The notes beneath the pieces are model-generated. The model was not told where the DNA came from. It did no database searches and saw only the letters and a program-made list of their open reading frames with translations. Shown here in pieces: positions 13,935 through 28,277 of a stretch of DNA of 64,000 bases (positions within the stretch are counted from its first letter, which is position 1; every line of letters begins with the position of its first letter). This DNA is from Phylloscopus collybita. Lineage: Eukaryota; Chordata; Aves; Passeriformes; Phylloscopidae. The position numbers and the translations under genes were made by a program. The DNA is taken from contig JAJNNQ010000008.1 of NCBI GenBank assembly GCA_027886175.1, positions 7,195,001 to 7,259,000 of the forward strand, written 5' to 3'.

Positions 13935-16900
13935 TGTTTCTAGCAAACAGCATCAAAGTAAGAGGACAGTGATTATCTGCAAAGTATGTTTCTCAGTACA
14001 AACAACCCACCACCCTGCCAAAATTATAAAGGCTTATTAAACTTGAGCATCCCATTGATGGTACTTTTTTAAATCCCTTTTCCTAGCTATTTAACATCTG
14101 CTAGTTGAACTTTAAATAAAATAAATGGTCTTATTTCCCCCTCAAATAATGTTTTCTCACCCCTTTCTGCGTTTTCTTTACATGGACTCTGTTGACTGTA
14201 CTCTACCACACAACATTTTAAAACCTGAATCCCAATCAGGGCTACCCTCATTAAAAATGTGACCTTTCACCTTCAGTGAAGCACTGCTAACATAAATTAC
14301 ATTTTGTTGTAGCCCAAAGGTGATAGAGATGAGAGCAGGATAAACAAGGTATAATACAAAAGCCAGTTGGGTCAGCCTTTCATTACAGCCCTTCCAAAAA
14401 CTATTAATCTCTTTTGTAGTCAGTAGGCTGAAAATAACTACTTCTAACCTACACTGTACTCAAAAGTAGCCATTACTTCAAATCTCACTGATCAGAGGAA
14501 ATTCAACAATATCAATCTGGCCAAAATATACCACAAAAACCAGATATGAATTAATCACGTTAAATTCAAAGTAGCTATAAAATAGTTCATTAGATTTTAA
14601 AATGTGAATTTTTAAATGTGAAAATGCTATTCATGAAGTTCAGCTTAATTTGTCTTTCAAGTCAGGGTCCACATTAAAAATAAGAGAAAAAAAGAAAAGT
14701 AGGCATTACTATATTTCAAAGAACATGGCACAAGCCAAGTACAAGCCAGTCCTTAAGAAATACCATGACAGATTTTAGTAGTAGGCAACAATGATTTTGT
14801 CTACCTGGATCCTTCTTTTGGTACTTCATGGCCAATTACAGTAAAAGTTGCTCAACAGGATACACACATAAGAAAATTCCTGTCACAGAGCAGATGCAAA
14901 TTTAATTACTTTAAGTTAAACCTTCCATCTTGTCTAGAGGTCCTTCAAAAATGCAACTGTAAACAAGCACTACATTGCAATCAGGTGTCAAGGGCTTATT
15001 TGATCTCTTACAAAATATGTCACAAATCACTGGCAGAAAGTGGGTCGAGAGGGAGAACAAAGGAAGAAACTGTCAATGGACTAGGTAGCTCATGTGAGCG
15101 TGCCTATTAGTGCACTGGATCTTTCTGCTCCTGTCTAATGCTGTCCATATAAAACCTTCTTAGTTTGACAGTGTTCTGTTATCCTCCATTTGATGTAATT
15201 TTTCTGTAGTAAGCAAAAAAGAAAAAAAAAAAATCTGTGAAAAGAACTGATAGAGTAACCAGAGAAAACATTGAAGATACCAAAATTATTTATTCTGCTA
15301 AAATATCAATTTTGTGCTGTTCTTCATGTGTGATATGTTACAGAACATCTAGAAAGCTCTGCATTTTTTGAGAAAATAATCACATAAAAGCTGGAAGTAA
15401 ATTACTTTACATTGCAATAGAATTATAGATGGCCCAAGTAAGTAACACATAACACATTCTTTTAAGGAAGAAAATCACAGCATTGCACAACTGGCCAGAA
15501 GAAAAGCATGTGCATGCGATGCACACATTTTACCTTCTCTGAAACACCAAGTATTTTTGGAGAACTAGAGTTAAAATACCAGACAGATCTCTGCAGTCCA
15601 CTGGCAGTCCTGAAATGCTGGCAGGTCACTGCTCGTGAATCCCTGCACTACAACATAGCTCAGAACGGAGTATTGGTAACTTTAAGGAATTTTTGGACAC
15701 ACAGCTTTGAGAACGTAAGTCTTACGGTAGGAAGACATGGTGGGTATTTTCTTTAGTAGAAGAACCCCTCAGATGCACATAAATGCAAAGACTGTTTTCT
15801 GTACACAGTTTAAACCATTTACAACAGAGTTAAAACTGCAATTAAAGAATTGATTAAAATTCACAATATCTCTCAGATTTCCTCTGATATCTGTGGAGTT
15901 AAACAGCAGGTGACCTGTGTAACTTCAGCAGCAGGGACTCACTGGTCTGCACAGCACAGCTTCTCTGCTATAAAGAACATTTGGGGGGTGTGGGGGCAAC
16001 TAACCCAAAATACATTGGGCTACAAGAGCCATGGACCACCCAGAGCCTCTAGGAAAGGTCAGTCTAGCCTTAGGACACATAAGCCTTGTCTAACTTTTAT
16101 ACTTTTACATCTTGGTCTAATACATTACTACCGTTACCTATCAAATTTGTCTCAATACAGCAAGAAATTTAAACTGCTGTCAGAAACTCAAAATTCATAT
16201 TCCCTGATTCAAACAGCATAACTTCTACTTAACATTTACTGGAGGTTTTGCTTAAGTGCCTATTTATTCAGAAAAAAAAATATGGAGAAACCCCTTAATT
16301 ATGGTTCCATTTTACAGTGCTTTTTCATGAAACCAAAGTAAATCCTTATTACCTGTAATACAACAACTTTTTCAAGAATATTATCTTGGAGAGTCAGTTT
16401 AGAGAAGCCCTACTAAGTCTGACAAATCAGGCCAAGGAGTTCCTCTTTCATACAATCAAAATTACTCAAAATAGAGGCGGGGGGAATATTTTCCTGTTAG
16501 GCTTACAAAATCAAACCTTTCTATATTGATCTAAGCCGAAAAAGCAGATAAAGAACAAGAGTAGCTAGGAAGCTGCCTGCATTGGACAAGGCCTGACTTT
16601 GCTTACTATACAGGCTGCTATTTTTGCTATTTAACCAGAGCTGCATGCCATATTTATCAAATTGATAAATTTAGTTAATTCTGTTTAATATATGTGTCAT
16701 GTAGACGTCCTTGCTGTTGAGCAAAGAAACCAAATTGTTAGTTTTCCAACACAGTTCTCCTTATTAGCAGAATATCCCCCATCAAGAATGAACTTGAACA
16801 GCTGACTCTCTCACTTATTTTAAAAAGAAAAATTTCCTCTTGGTTCAAATCCCATCCCCCCAAAAAAGAACTTTACGTCTAAACTATTTTATTTATATAT

Positions 16901-18034
16901 TAGGCAACAGACTAGTTGCAATCACTTTGCTTAGAATTGACTTTTTTTTAAATCCCCCAGATGACTCTCCCATCGCATTTACGAACAAAAATGCACTAGA
17001 TCTATTTATCTCATTCCAATAAAATTTAAATAGTGCAACACATTATTCATCTATCCATATTATAAACTGTTGTGTACATTAAGTGGATAATATTATTAAC
17101 AGTAATGTTTCTGTAGGCTATTCATTAAATAAATGGTAGACACAGTAATTCCATCTATTACACACGGAGCTCAATAACAGCTGTAAATGAGAAAACTGCT
17201 ATAGACATACTGAGTAATAATCAGAACTAAAACGACAACTGTAACAATATATCCATTGTGTAAATGTTCTGATTATAGAAACACAGACTAATCTGTAATT
17301 TTTCATCACTGATAAACATTGGTAACCAGCCAGAATTTAAATTATATTTTATCCAGTTACTAAAACACAGCTACAAAATCTACTTGATTTATTAATTTAA
17401 TGAGATACAAGTATTTTGTTTACTATGATACAGAAATATGTGCAGCATGACATCAAATCACCATACCTGCCTAAAAACTACAGCTAGCAAAATGCACTGT
17501 ACCTTTCCACATATGTAGATACAAACATGACATACAGAGTTTTGCCAGCATAATGTCATAAAGCTATACTGGCTTGTCAGTAGAAGTTCTCTAAGGCTTC
17601 TTGTTAACATTTACAGGCACCACGTAATCCCAGTTCAGAGCCTGCACGAGCAACTGCTCATGTCAGAAAAGAGATTGAGGTAACTTTCTAGTTTGAGAGC
17701 TTTGGTGATCCTAGTTAAAAATCTTAACATTTTTACTACTGTGCATGGAATAATGCCTAGAAATTATCTGTAGAAGCACAAAACAAAATCATATGGCACG
17801 CTACAAACACAATTAACTAACGCTGTAGAGGTTACCCAAGAAAACTCTGGATCATTCCTAAGAAAAAAATGCAATCAAAGGCCTAATATTTGGGATATGA
17901 GGTACTACATCACCTGATGCAAAATTGCTTCAGTCAAACACCCAGAACTATTTTCTGCAAACAGTGCAATTTATTTTTATTTACTAATTTATTTAACAGG
18001 AAAAGACTCAATGTGGCAAACACCAGGGTTTTAT

Positions 18035-18061
18035 GGGAGCCTTTATCAGATAAAGGCTCCC
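18035..18061. repeat. 27-bp palindrome
   Basis: GGGAGCCTTTATC and GATAAAGGCTCCC flank a single central A. The arms are perfect and end abruptly. Function unknown. Confidence 0.9.
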
Positions 18062-21000
18062 TAGGAAAATGCCAGCTTTCTTCTATTTTCTGCCTCAGTA
18101 CCAAGAGTCACACAAACTTGCCAGCACGTGAGGGAAGAGGTTGAGGTGTGGTCCACCTTCCTGATCCTGACCAGATGGGGAAGATGCTGCGATTGGCATA
18201 AAGCCCAAGGAGAAAGAAATCTGTGGGGACATGAGGAGAGACAAACGTATTTGACAAGAGCAAGACAAGAGCTCTCCCCCAGACCTCATCCATAGGGATC
18301 TTTCAGTCCCCTTTGCTTATATTGTCACTGCATATGCATAGGATGACTGAATATATTATGCACGGGAATTAATGACACCACTGGCACTGTCAAGTCACTG
18401 AGCTTTTATTATGCATGCAAAGTTCTGCCATTTTGCACACACAGATGAAATTGGGAATTCCCAAGGAATTTCAAAACTAAATTAGAAAGGAGAGAAGATC
18501 AGGCCCAGGGCCACAATAGTAGAGAAGATTCCACGTGCAAAGGAGATTTTCTAGGAATAATAAATCCATTCCAAGCAGTTCAGACTGTTTCAGCCAGGTA
18601 CCTCTCTAAAAGGACTCAATGGCCAAGGCCCAGCAGGTACTTACACATGAGCAGGTCACGTGTTCTTCACAACTATTTTCTTTGGATTTTTCTTTATTTT
18701 TATTAATTGTAGCTATGCTAACATTCCATGCTTTAAAAAAAAATCTCCCATTTTTTCCCTCAGTATCAATTAATTACTCTCCCTCACTACTCCTCACAAA
18801 ACAAGAATTAGCAATGCCCAAGTGAAAAATAACTTGGCTTTAAAAAAATTTGATGTACTTACATTTAACAGCCTCTCTTAAACAGCAAACCACACATGTA
18901 AATTTACTTATATATACAGTACACAACAGTCACTCATTACATTTCAGCCAAATAAAATGCTAGAATATTATACTAAATGTCTGGCTTTGTAATTCACTTT
19001 TTATTGATTCTCTATCATTCAGTTCCGTATCACTTTTCTCCTTATCTTCCTCCCAAAATATCACATTGCCTTAGTATTTTATAATCTTTCAGCACATCTC
19101 TCTTTCTTGAGTTTTTCTGCTCCTTCATTGCCCACTTTCACTACTGACTTCATTCTCTAATTTTTCTGTAAGAACTGGATTATATCCTGCTCTTTACCTA
19201 AACTCCTAGGAATAAAAATATTTACAAGAAAACAGCAACAAATCCCCCACTAATTATGGGGGGATTTTGAAACAAACAAAAAAGATGATAAATAAATGGG
19301 CTTGTTAATGCAAATTTCTAAACACTCTTTAATTGCACATGCAGGTAAAATCACGGGCAGTTAAGTATAAGCCAATGTAATATTGAATTCTGGAAACACT
19401 TAAAAATTGAAAGAGGAAAGTTCTATAAAGCAATAAGCTTTTACTTTATAACTAGCTACTAGCCTTATAAAAAAATTTCTAAACAATTAGGAAAGATGAA
19501 GTTAATTATTTACGCTTCAGAAGAATACAATGTCAGAATTTTCAGGATCTAATAAGACACACTTCACTGACCTAATTTAAATAAGTTACATTGATTTTTC
19601 AAAATTTCGTCTTCTATTGACATTAAACCCAATATCAACAGATTTCTACCTTCTTCATGAATACTTAGAGCTTTAGGCCAAAAATATCTTAATGAGCTTG
19701 ACTTGCAAACAGCCAAAATTAGACCAAAATTATGGGGTTTACACTTTTCTAAATAGGCTCCCATACCTTTTAAAAAAAGTTTTTCAGTTTCTCTCATGAA
19801 TGTTCACTTATGATTTCACTCATTTTGGGCACATTTTTGGCACAGATTTCAGTTTTTAAACAATGTAAAAAAACAGTGTCTGTTTGGCAACAGGAAATCA
19901 CTTTCCCATCCCTTGGAGTCTCATATCTCTAACAACAAAACTTTTAAAATTTATTTATGCAAACAAGAGACAAGATTATTATGCAAGGAACTCACACAAG
20001 AGACATATAAATTTCATTGTCATTGTGCAAAACATGAAGAAATGCTGAAACCCATTCTCCTCAGATATTGATAAAGAGTGCAACAGAAATCTTTCCTTTG
20101 TCCTTAAGTCCAGTTTCTGACTAGCAGGAAGCACACCTGCCTTTACAGAATTGCAAAGAAGTATTAATTAAAGCTTAAAGTACATTTAACAGTTTGTTCC
20201 AGCTCTACAATTTAAATCAACTCTCTATATATACTTCATCACACATAGCAATAGGCAATGACTAACAACGACTTCTAAATTAATTATTACAAATTATAAA
20301 TGCTCTGGAATGCTACTGAGAAAAGGTCTTGAATGTGACACCAATTATTTCTAGAATACAAGAAATATTGTCACTTGTATCAACTAAGTCCATGATTAAA
20401 CTCTCTAAGTCGCACTCTCCAGTGGTACGGCGGAATTTCAAGGCATGACCCAAGACATGTCAGCCTCTTGTGTACCAAAAGGCCCTGGACAAGTGGAGAG
20501 CAGGGTTAAACGCAGAACTTGAACTGTGAGTGTCTGAAGTGGTCAGAAGAAATCTCCTGATATGAATCAAACGTCTTGCAATACCAAGGGCTCACACAAT
20601 AAACAATCTCTGCCTTTCTTCGTAACCTTGGTTAATACTGTAAACCAGTTTTTTCTTTCTACCCCTGAGTATATTTTATCAGTAGCTGGAAATGTCAAAT
20701 ATTTCTGTGGTAAACAGAACTATCCTGGCCTTTTTTATTTTCCTACACACCAATACTAAAGAAGGTGACAATGTAATCTGCCCCAGGCAACTCTATCACC
20801 ATCCACAGTAGACAGGTCATTTTCCTTTTTATCAAAGAGGACAGTAGGTCATCACATTTTAGTACATGTTGACACCCCTGCTAGTAAAAAGAGATAAGAA
20901 TTCAGTGCCCTTAAGGTGCCTTAACCTCTATTTTACCTAATACAGATATTTCACAGCTCTTACATTAAAGCCAGAAGACAGATCTGTTCCCTGAAAGAAT

Positions 21001-21646
21001 GCACCACAAAGGTCTCAACCTTTGTGACAAGCTGGTATTTGTATTGCAGAGGGTATAGGTGACAACAAAGCACTTCCCTTAAGGTATCTATCTACCTCTC
21101 TTTTATTTTGGGCAATAGAATTTATTTTGTTCCTATAACACCACAGAGCACCATGGATGTCTAACCTCTCAAATACACTTATGCAGCTTTTGAGCACTTT
21201 TGGAAGTTGAAATAAAAAGCACAGGGACACCTCCTGCCATCCTGGGAACCACTTCAGAAGTGTCTTTGTTTAATTAAAACATTTTGCTTTCAGCCGGGAT
21301 ATTCTTAATTCAGAACACAAACAAAACAACGACACTTAAATGCTGTAATCTTTATTCACTGTGCTTTTACTTTCAAACACTAATGTTTAAAGAAAGTTAG
21401 AAAACACTTTTACAGTCCTGCTTTTACCTTTTAAGGCAATGGGGAAAGGCATCAGCTCCTAATAGTTAATGAGAACTTACTTTTTATTGCATTTTATGTT
21501 ACTAAACTGGTTTCTCCATATCCTTGTTAAAATAGTGATAAGATAAAAAGATCTGCATGACAAGAGTAAAAACATTGCAAACTCTTAGTGAAGACACAGA
21601 CTGTACAGAATTCATGAAGTACTTCCATTTGTAAAAAGATATGAGC

Positions 21647-21690
21647 ACACTTGAAATAAACTGCATAATGATGCAGTTTATTTCAAGTGT
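21647..21690. repeat. Perfect 20-bp hairpin, 4-base loop
   Basis: ACACTTGAAATAAACTGCAT is followed by AATG and then its exact reverse complement. Such a long perfect stem with a tiny loop is far beyond chance in 64 kb. The stem is too short for a typical microRNA precursor; a template-switch origin is plausible. Confidence 0.95.
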
Positions 21691-23739
21691 TTCTTCTGCA
21701 CATGAGTGTAAAATGTTACTTCTAAATAGGAAAAAAGCAACCTCTGCTTAAAGGAGGAACAGGTATTTCATACTTCAAGTGAAAAAATGAATTTGTGCTT
21801 TAAGATTTTAAACTTTTCTCCCTCAGTAACATAACTACAAAGAGTATTATTAACTCCCAGCAGAAACTAAACCTTCATTTGTACAGTGAAAGAAAGAGTA
21901 ACATTTTTCTAAAATGAAAAATAACACTCCTTTAGTTTGAAAATAGCTGAGTCAGTTTTTTTGTTAATTTTGGTAGCATTTTTTTTAAACTATGGAAGCT
22001 GGAAAGGAGTTCTGAATTCAGAAACTCTATCAACCAAGACAATGGCTCATTATTTAAATGCTCATTATTTATTTGTCTACATAAATGCACCTAATGATTG
22101 CGTGTTTGTATATTTGCACACTTTGAAAATTCAGGCCTTCTTCACAAAAGCATATTTCATATATACGTTATATATAAATTACTCAAGAAAGAGGAAACAT
22201 GAACCAAAACTTTCTAACAGTAACTTCATGGGCAGGATAAAGAATTTAGAAGATAATAGTTTCTATATCTAATAACAAACCACTTCATTTGCCAAAGAAT
22301 TTTGCACATTTATGGCACAGATGCGTACACAAACACCTGAATGCATGCGTTTTATACTCTATCTCAGAGTAGCCAGATGTCAACACACTGGCAAAAACTA
22401 AAAGATTTGGGCTACTAAATAGCAACAGCGTTTATCATTAAGAGTAAGAAGACTGAAAAGATCTCCATGACACAATCTAGTATTTTAGATCCTTGCCTCT
22501 GAACTGAAGTCTCTTGCAAATTATACTGTGAGCAAAAAACAAAAACAAAATCTAGTTCAGAAAATACACTGAGGGCAAAACTATTATGAAAATAATACTT
22601 TTTTTGTTTCTTGGCAATCTAACCAATAACCATGGGTCTACTATGAGTCTACTTTTTTACTTAATTAGCATGAAGATGTTTTAAAACTTAAAGGGAAAAA
22701 AAGTAATTTTTTAGCCAGTTTGCAAGATAATGCTATTTTTTGGTTTGGAAAGAAGTCATTATGAACAAGCTCTAGTGAATCTATGGTTTTCTTAAGATAA
22801 TATTTTGTGATGTCATTTTAATATACCATTTCAATTACAAAGGAACTGATACATTTTGAGGGAAAACAGACAAGTTTCATATCCAATAAAATAAACTTCA
22901 GTTACACATCACTGTTGCCCAAGTGAATAACAAATACTCCACTAAAGTAGGATATGATGCTTCCAAGAGGAAGCAATTCAAAATATTTGTTAATATATGA
23001 CAGATTGCATAAGTGATTTACCTAAACACCAGGTTTATAGTCACAATTCCTATCCGTTAAATTAAGTACGAGGTTCATCCCAATTCTCTTTGGGATCCAT
23101 TATCAGAAAACACACAGATATCTGCCTCTTAAATATTTTCAATGTCAAGCATTTATTACTTAGTGAATTTCAGCCTGGCTCCTCATATTGGATTCTGATG
23201 CTCTTTTATGTGCTGTATTCTGTACTCAAGAGAAAAATGACCATTTTATATTGCCTTTGGTTTTTTTTATGATAAATTCTATTTTCTCGTCAACTCTTTT
23301 AGATGGGAAAAAAAGTACCTGAAATAAACATTTCAGTCATTTTAAGTTTGCACAACTGCTTTACAAATCACACAGCCTGACCTCTTCCTATGCTATTACA
23401 TTACAGCAAGATCCAAAATAACATTCCAGTTTGACAGCTAACCTCAGGCACCACTGGTCTGGTATCTCGCTGCTTATACTGCTGGCTGAAAAGCTGATAG
23501 GATACGCAAGACAAGCTGAGAGTTTAACTGGCAGAGCTGTTCAAATCTAAATTGTGCTATTTGAAACTTAGACCACAGGAGACAACAGTTCACTTTTTTT
23601 ACCATGGCAGCAGAATCAACCTCTTGGCCTTGGGAAGCTCATATGAATACATTTAGCGCACACAAAAAATATCTCCCTATATTATGATCAAAGACATATT
23701 CAACACACATTTTTTATGCACATTCGATCGTCCTGTTGA

Positions 23740-24130
23740 CAGTCTTGGAAGTTAAGTAATATGGACTGCTGCACATAGGTTTCAAACCTTGATGGAGCCC
23801 AATGGCAGGCTACTTTTGACAGTCAAATAATGACAAGCACGTTGCAGGCCAATGCCCGTCATTCACCAACATCTTGGCCTGCTCCAACCGTTGCGCGGCA
23901 ACAAAGTGGGCGGTCAAAGGTTAAGTTCGAAGAAGACAGCGATGAAGGGCAACTGTCATGCACCACTGAGTACTGTGAGGCAGCAAGGAGTGGTTGTCTT
24001 CTCAAGAACATGCAAAATGTTCTCATTCTGTCCAGGCAGACACGTATTTGAAGGTCCTAAATGAGACCACTGCCAATTCACGGAGAGCCAAACTGACAAC
24101 ATGCCATTCAAACTGTCTCTCTCAAATTTG
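23740..24130. promoter_or_regulatory. Candidate conserved regulatory element in FTO intron 1
   Basis: About 400 bases differ from the surroundings: several CpGs in a CpG-poor region, a near-palindromic X-box-like site GTTGCGCGGCAAC at 23,890-23,902, a DR1-like nuclear receptor site CGGTCAAAGGTTA at 23,911-23,923, and TTGACAGTC (a TGACAG MEIS/PBX-type core) twice in about 85 bases. Short open frames across it, including KFEEDSDEGQL, are unrecognised. The combination suggests an enhancer, but conservation was not tested. Confidence 0.4.
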
Positions 24131-24133
24131 GCT

Positions 24134-24151
24134 CTTTTTTTTTTTTTTTTA
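24134..24151. repeat. Poly-T run
   Basis: Pure T run at the right edge of the candidate regulatory element. Confidence 0.9.
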
Positions 24152-25394
24152 TTTCAAATCACAAATGCATGCAAAGTATAACATTAAACAGAACTCCCAG
24201 CCACATTTGGCAGGGTAGGAAGAGTGAGGGGAAACTTCTCCCCTTTCTAGTTTTTTAAATATTTAGAAGTTCAATTATTTAACAAGAAATTCTTCCATTT
24301 TCCTGTATGCCAGCATTTATTTCCAAAATTATGTCCGTTGTAACCCTTGTTCTAAATACTGGTGTTTCTTCCAGCATTAAAAACCAGAGTCTAACACCTT
24401 ACAATTAGGTCTAACACCTGGAATTTCAATTCTGCATTTGTATATTAATATCACAAAAGAATCATACATTAAAGCATGCAAAATAAATACTTTGCATCAG
24501 TCTCTAAATATTCTAAGCATTTCTATTATAAATGGCCCAATAACAGTATATTCTATTTATTTTAAAGTGCTGTTTTGTGTGGAGTTATGGCTCAAACAGC
24601 ATGATTAACAATGAAATTGCATTATTTTGCATAAAACATATACATCTTACTTTTAAACCATTGCCAGTAAAGATGTATATTTTTTACTTACACATTTAAA
24701 TTATGTGATCATGGTCATGTTTGCCTCTATTAACATATAAAAGACTTCAGGAAAAATAGAAGTACTTTTTTCTATTAGATAAACAGTGATGTGTCTCATC
24801 TTTCATATGAATGAACACTTGACACTAAATTTAATCAGGCTGACAAAGGATCATTTGGGTTAGTTCTCTGTGCCCTTTTCCTGAACAGTCCATCTCTCCT
24901 GCACTTACATGGCCAAACACTGCCCTCTCACAAAACAGATCAACATGCAAAGTGCTTGTTTCTTTCACTGGGTCACTGGCATCCTCCTGCCTGTGACATT
25001 ACTGCTTTGACCACTTTCTGTCATGACATCAAGCCTTTAAAGACCCTAATCACAAACCGTGCTTTGCAAACTGAAGAGAAAACGAATTTTCATTATTTAT
25101 GAGGAATATGTTTGGATCATAAAGCATAAACTCATGTGTCTGTCACATATACAGACACACAGAGCACAAACTCTTTAGCCCTTACATTCTTATGTTCTAT
25201 TGCACAAGTCATAATATCAACATTTATCAAATCACAGAAATCACAGATAATGACCAATCTACTGTCGTGATCACACTGAATTACTTTCAGGTAGCCAGAA
25301 CCATAAAATTATAATTCAACTTTTTTGGACTGACTAACACATTTCAAAGCTTTTCTACATAGGCAAGATAGTACTACCTAAAGCAGAAATTGTA

Positions 25395-25560
25395 AATTTT
25401 GGGAAAGATCATCAGTGTGACAACACCACCTTGTCAACTAGACCACGGCAATAAGTGCCAAAGGCAGCCTTTTCTTAAACACCTCCAGGGGTGGTGACTC
25501 CACCACCTCCAATGCCCAATCACTCTTTCTGTAAAGAAGTGCTTCAGTAACATAAGGCAT
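25395..25560 (-). mobile_element. CR1 LINE fragment
   Basis: The plus strand contains AACACCTCCAGGGGTGGTGA followed by CTCCACCACCTCC and, further on, CTTTCTGTAAAGAAGTGCTTC. These correspond to the commonly seen reverse complement of CR1 internal 3' sequence. It is degraded and its edges are approximate. Confidence 0.75.
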
Positions 25561-28231
25561 TTTAAAAACAGTCCAGGGAAGGCTGACCAATATCTATAGT
25601 TTATTATAAAAGTTCAAGCTATAACACCACTAAGAACTTTGCTATACATTCTCATCAAGCACAACCTGCTACAGTCAAGTGATAATGACAAGTTTTCTGA
25701 AGTACCAGTTCCTGTGGTCAGAAAATTTCCTACAAGTTTCAACTCTTATTTACAATAATACTGGAGAAAAGCTTATGGAATCTAACTAGAAAATATGAAT
25801 ATCAAGAATGCAAAGAAACTCAGAAGAAGAAACCCTTTTTAAAAAAATTCCCCCCTATTTGCCTATTCAAGCAAAATAGGCACCCAGGAATACGAGTTTC
25901 ACTAATGCAAGTAAAAGATTTTTTAAGTTTTTTAAAATGGAATACAAGACTGTGAAATAAAAGCATTGGCTGTACTCTTCGTCTGTTTTTATTTCATTTA
26001 TGGCTGTTTATAAATGCTTTCCATAAACACTTCCTATTGAACCAAGATTGATAGTGTTCATATGAATATCTCATGGACTATTTTCCTAGACAGCAGCAAC
26101 AGAGGCTCAAAGAAATGACAGCCAGCCCATACCAGATGCCTCCCAATGCAGAAGCTTAATGGCTTCTGGTTTAAAGAATGGGAGAAGTCTACACAAACCA
26201 ACAGTTGTTCCTGTACTTTTCCTCAACTACCACCTTCTGCATGAAGCTTAAAAAGAAGCAAACCACCAGTATGGTACCCATTTTACATTTCATGTGCCAG
26301 AGATGAAAAAGCAGAGCACTGAATAACCATAAAAGATAACTGACTACTGAACTAACCATCACAGGAAAACATCCAAACCAAAACAGTTTCCCTTCCCCTT
26401 TACCACACATGCAAAGAACCACATAACTGATTCAACCCATCTTCCTCTAAATAACTGACATGGGAATGGAAAGTGGGGAATAGAATTGCTTTTTCATCTT
26501 ACCTCTTGTTAAGTTAGTTACATTATACTCAACAAATACAGTATCTGAAATAACAAATTTAGTAAAAAGTTACTTTTTGGCTCCTACATAGAAGACAGGA
26601 TTGGATTTTTTACAAGTTCATGATAGCTGTAGTACATTAAAAAATGTTCTACATTTTAGATAACATCCAGGCCTACAGAAACAGTTCCAAACTGATCAGA
26701 GTTTTGGCATAATTTCTGGTGGTTTTATATTATATACTAAAATATGGCACTTACATGGGCTCAGAATACACAATAAAATATTTTACTTGAAATTAATCTA
26801 ATTGGAACACCTCTCCACAATTTTTTTTTTTGCATAAATGTCTTGCAAAAGTGTAAAACAGTTTATTAAGAATTTCTGTTAAGACTCTTGCTCTAAATAA
26901 GCTTTCCAACTCAGGAAGATGGTCATTTTCCTGATGTTTACGTGTACTGTTTCCAATGAAGGCCTAAAAAATGTTCTCCTACCTAACATCATTAGACTAA
27001 ATAGTTTGTTCTGGTTTTATTCAGTGATACATACATATATACCCATCACAGCTCAGTTCAGTATTTTACTAACTGCAGTTGTTTGCCATCACATGGTTTA
27101 GGTATCAGACAATGAACTATTTCCTTTAAGCAGAAGAGCATCATTACCTGCTGCACTGCCATGATTTAAACTAGAAGTAAACACAGAATAGAATCTGAAG
27201 ATTTTTCTGGATCTTGAGTGCACATTCAAAATCAGTAGCACTGGGCTTCTAAAGACCTTTAACTGCTTGCAAAAATCCTACCTATTTCCATCAGAATAAT
27301 AAAAACAAACCAAACTATTAAATGTGCATTTTAACATGAATTTTACCAGATAAACTGTTAGAATTATATATAAGTGTATGGGTTTACAAGGCAGTAATAG
27401 CAATATTTTCCAATCCAAAAGTTGTTTAAACTTACTGCTTACTTTTTGGAGATGAAAACCTTTATTTGATCTTTATTTCTTTTTTTTTCCTCCCATAAGC
27501 ATATACAGGGTATGTACAATCATGATTTATCACTGGCAAGATCCAGTGCATGAAATTTTTGCACTCAGACGACAGAACATCCATAAGATGTAGGAGATTT
27601 TAAGTAAAATCTTCTGCCAGCGAAGAATGGAATCTCTTAATATTACAAAGTGTTCAACAGCATATTTTAATCAGGTACCTTTTCAAGTATTCACTTCATG
27701 AAGTACCAGTTGCCTGAGGGTTATGAAATAATACTAAAAACTTTATAATCATTCATTGATTTAGTTTTGAGCATAGTATATCATTTGAATCCAATGGGAA
27801 CATAAAGAGCTATTTGTGAGGTCAACCACAGTACAGACAGAGGCTGACATGATATCGATGGCAAGGTGGAAAGAAATTGCCAAATACAGCAGATCAATAC
27901 CTCGTTTCACTGTTACACCCTTCTGGAGACATAAAATATATATCTTTACAGCTACGAAAATAATAATAATGAAAGTGGGAGATAAATGCTTCCCTCAAGG
28001 TAAACTATTTGATTAGCTGAGGGCAAAGGTGACAAGAGCAGTTACACTAAAGTAACTTTACAGTCTTAAATAAAAATGGTGGGAAGAGCAGCAGATGAAA
28101 GGGCAAAATGAAGCTGAACAAGTTCTAGGAGATAAAGATGTAATTCTTTTTAAAATTGAGGCAGCATGTATACAAAGGCAAAAATCTGCTAAGCTACATA
28201 ACACAGAGCAGTTTCCTCCCATAGACTCCAC

Positions 28232-28277
28232 AATCACAAGTGTTTTGAAGTGAGTAAATAATCACAAGTGTTTTGAA
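28232..28277. repeat. Short direct duplication
   Basis: AATCACAAGTGTTTTGAA occurs at 28,232-28,249 and again at 28,260-28,277, a 28-base period. It looks like a small recent tandem duplication. Confidence 0.85.

Noticed and set aside
15850..16221. 123-codon open frame on the plus strand
   Set aside because: No homology recognised and no promoter or splice signals; treated as chance.
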